Assembly (NCBI RefSeq): GCF_001989995.2
Contig: NZ_JAHGUP010000017.1
Span: 124,001-188,000, forward strand
DNA: 64,000 bases
Source: Vibrio anguillarum
GTDB lineage: Bacteria; Pseudomonadota; Gammaproteobacteria; Enterobacterales; Vibrionaceae
Direction: 5' to 3'
Under the pieces are notes generated by a model that was not told the DNA's origin, did no database searches, and worked only from the letters and a program-made list of their open reading frames with translations. Below are positions 63,992-64,000 of this stretch, piece by piece. A program made the position numbers and the translations under genes. Position 1 is the first letter of the stretch. Every line of letters begins with the position of its first letter.

Positions 63992-64000
63992 AATTGCTTT
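63981..64000 (+). CDS. Start of a downstream gene (truncated by the window)
   Basis: ATG at 63981 (MNCKIA) has a strong AAGGAG at 63968-63973 and overlaps the end of the hydrolase gene by 11 bases in another frame, which suggests an operon. Only six codons are visible, so no function can be given; the basic, Cys-containing start could begin a signal peptide. Confidence 0.6.

Noticed and set aside
1..64000. CRISPR arrays, insertion sequences, prophage or tRNA genes
   Set aside because: No regularly spaced repeats, transposase, phage genes or cloverleaf-capable sequences were recognised by reading; a proper scan was not run.

Overview
The window is about 64 kb of chromosomal DNA from a Vibrio-like gammaproteobacterium. 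The proteins (AsnS, AspC, HutZ/HutX, TonB1-ExbB1-ExbD1, IrpA, BCCT and MarR pair, many chemoreceptors) look vibrio-like, and the gene order matches, from memory, the Vibrio cholerae chromosome I stretch around VC1259-VC1298. I cannot name the species. No rRNA, tRNA, CRISPR array, prophage or insertion sequence was seen.

Layout. 1-3.1 kb: end of a chemoreceptor gene, asnS and a small conserved gene. 3.1-12 kb: a complete leftward chemotaxis operon (receptor-like protein, cheY, STAS protein, cheA, receptor, cheW, cheR, cheD, cheB). 12.4-18.2 kb: HD-GYP phosphodiesterase, aspC, a cNMP/CBS/DUF294 protein and an exonuclease. 18.3-23.4 kb: dCache chemoreceptor, BCCT transporter, MarR regulator, winged-helix protein. 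23.5-27.3 kb: DUF2982-like membrane protein and the ycbL, mepK, ldtD cell-wall trio. 27.4-32.3 kb: a Fur-box-headed imelysin/di-haem/DUF1513 iron operon. 32.5-34.2 kb: ribA and a ROK kinase (mak), divergent around a Zur-box-like palindrome. 34.4-42.7 kb: haem uptake (hutA, hutXZ, tonB1-exbB1-exbD1-hutBCD), with Fur boxes. 42.8-46.2 kb: trhO, then a chemoreceptor with an orphan binding protein. 46.4-52 kb: a sucrose PTS regulon (scrB, scrR, scrA, scrK). 52-58.9 kb: EAL protein, potassium channel, chemoreceptor, cydAB-type oxidase. 59.2-64 kb: a large protease/propeller/beta-barrel protein, a small secreted protein, a secreted metallo-beta-lactamase-fold protein and the first codons of another gene.

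Three blocks (chemotaxis cluster III-like genes, the hut locus and the scr genes) are, as I recall, on chromosome II in V. cholerae. Here they sit inside a chromosome I-type backbone, so material has moved between replicons in one of the lineages.

Most notable observations: (1) the large outer-membrane-type protein has a 2.75-copy 8-bp tandem repeat inside its signal-peptide codons. It puts the best start codon out of frame, and losing one unit would restore a good signal peptide, so this is a candidate on/off switch. (2) ScrB carries an N-terminal domain resembling a PTS EIIB domain without its phosphorylated cysteine. (3) A near-consensus Zur box lies between ribA and mak. (4) hutW is absent from an otherwise complete hut locus. 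(5) A receptor in the chemotaxis operon ends in a CheR-tether-like pentapeptide, and the operon encodes a lone STAS protein. (6) Several long inverted repeats lie in leader regions, including a possible three-stem RNA upstream of the chemoreceptor/binding-protein operon.
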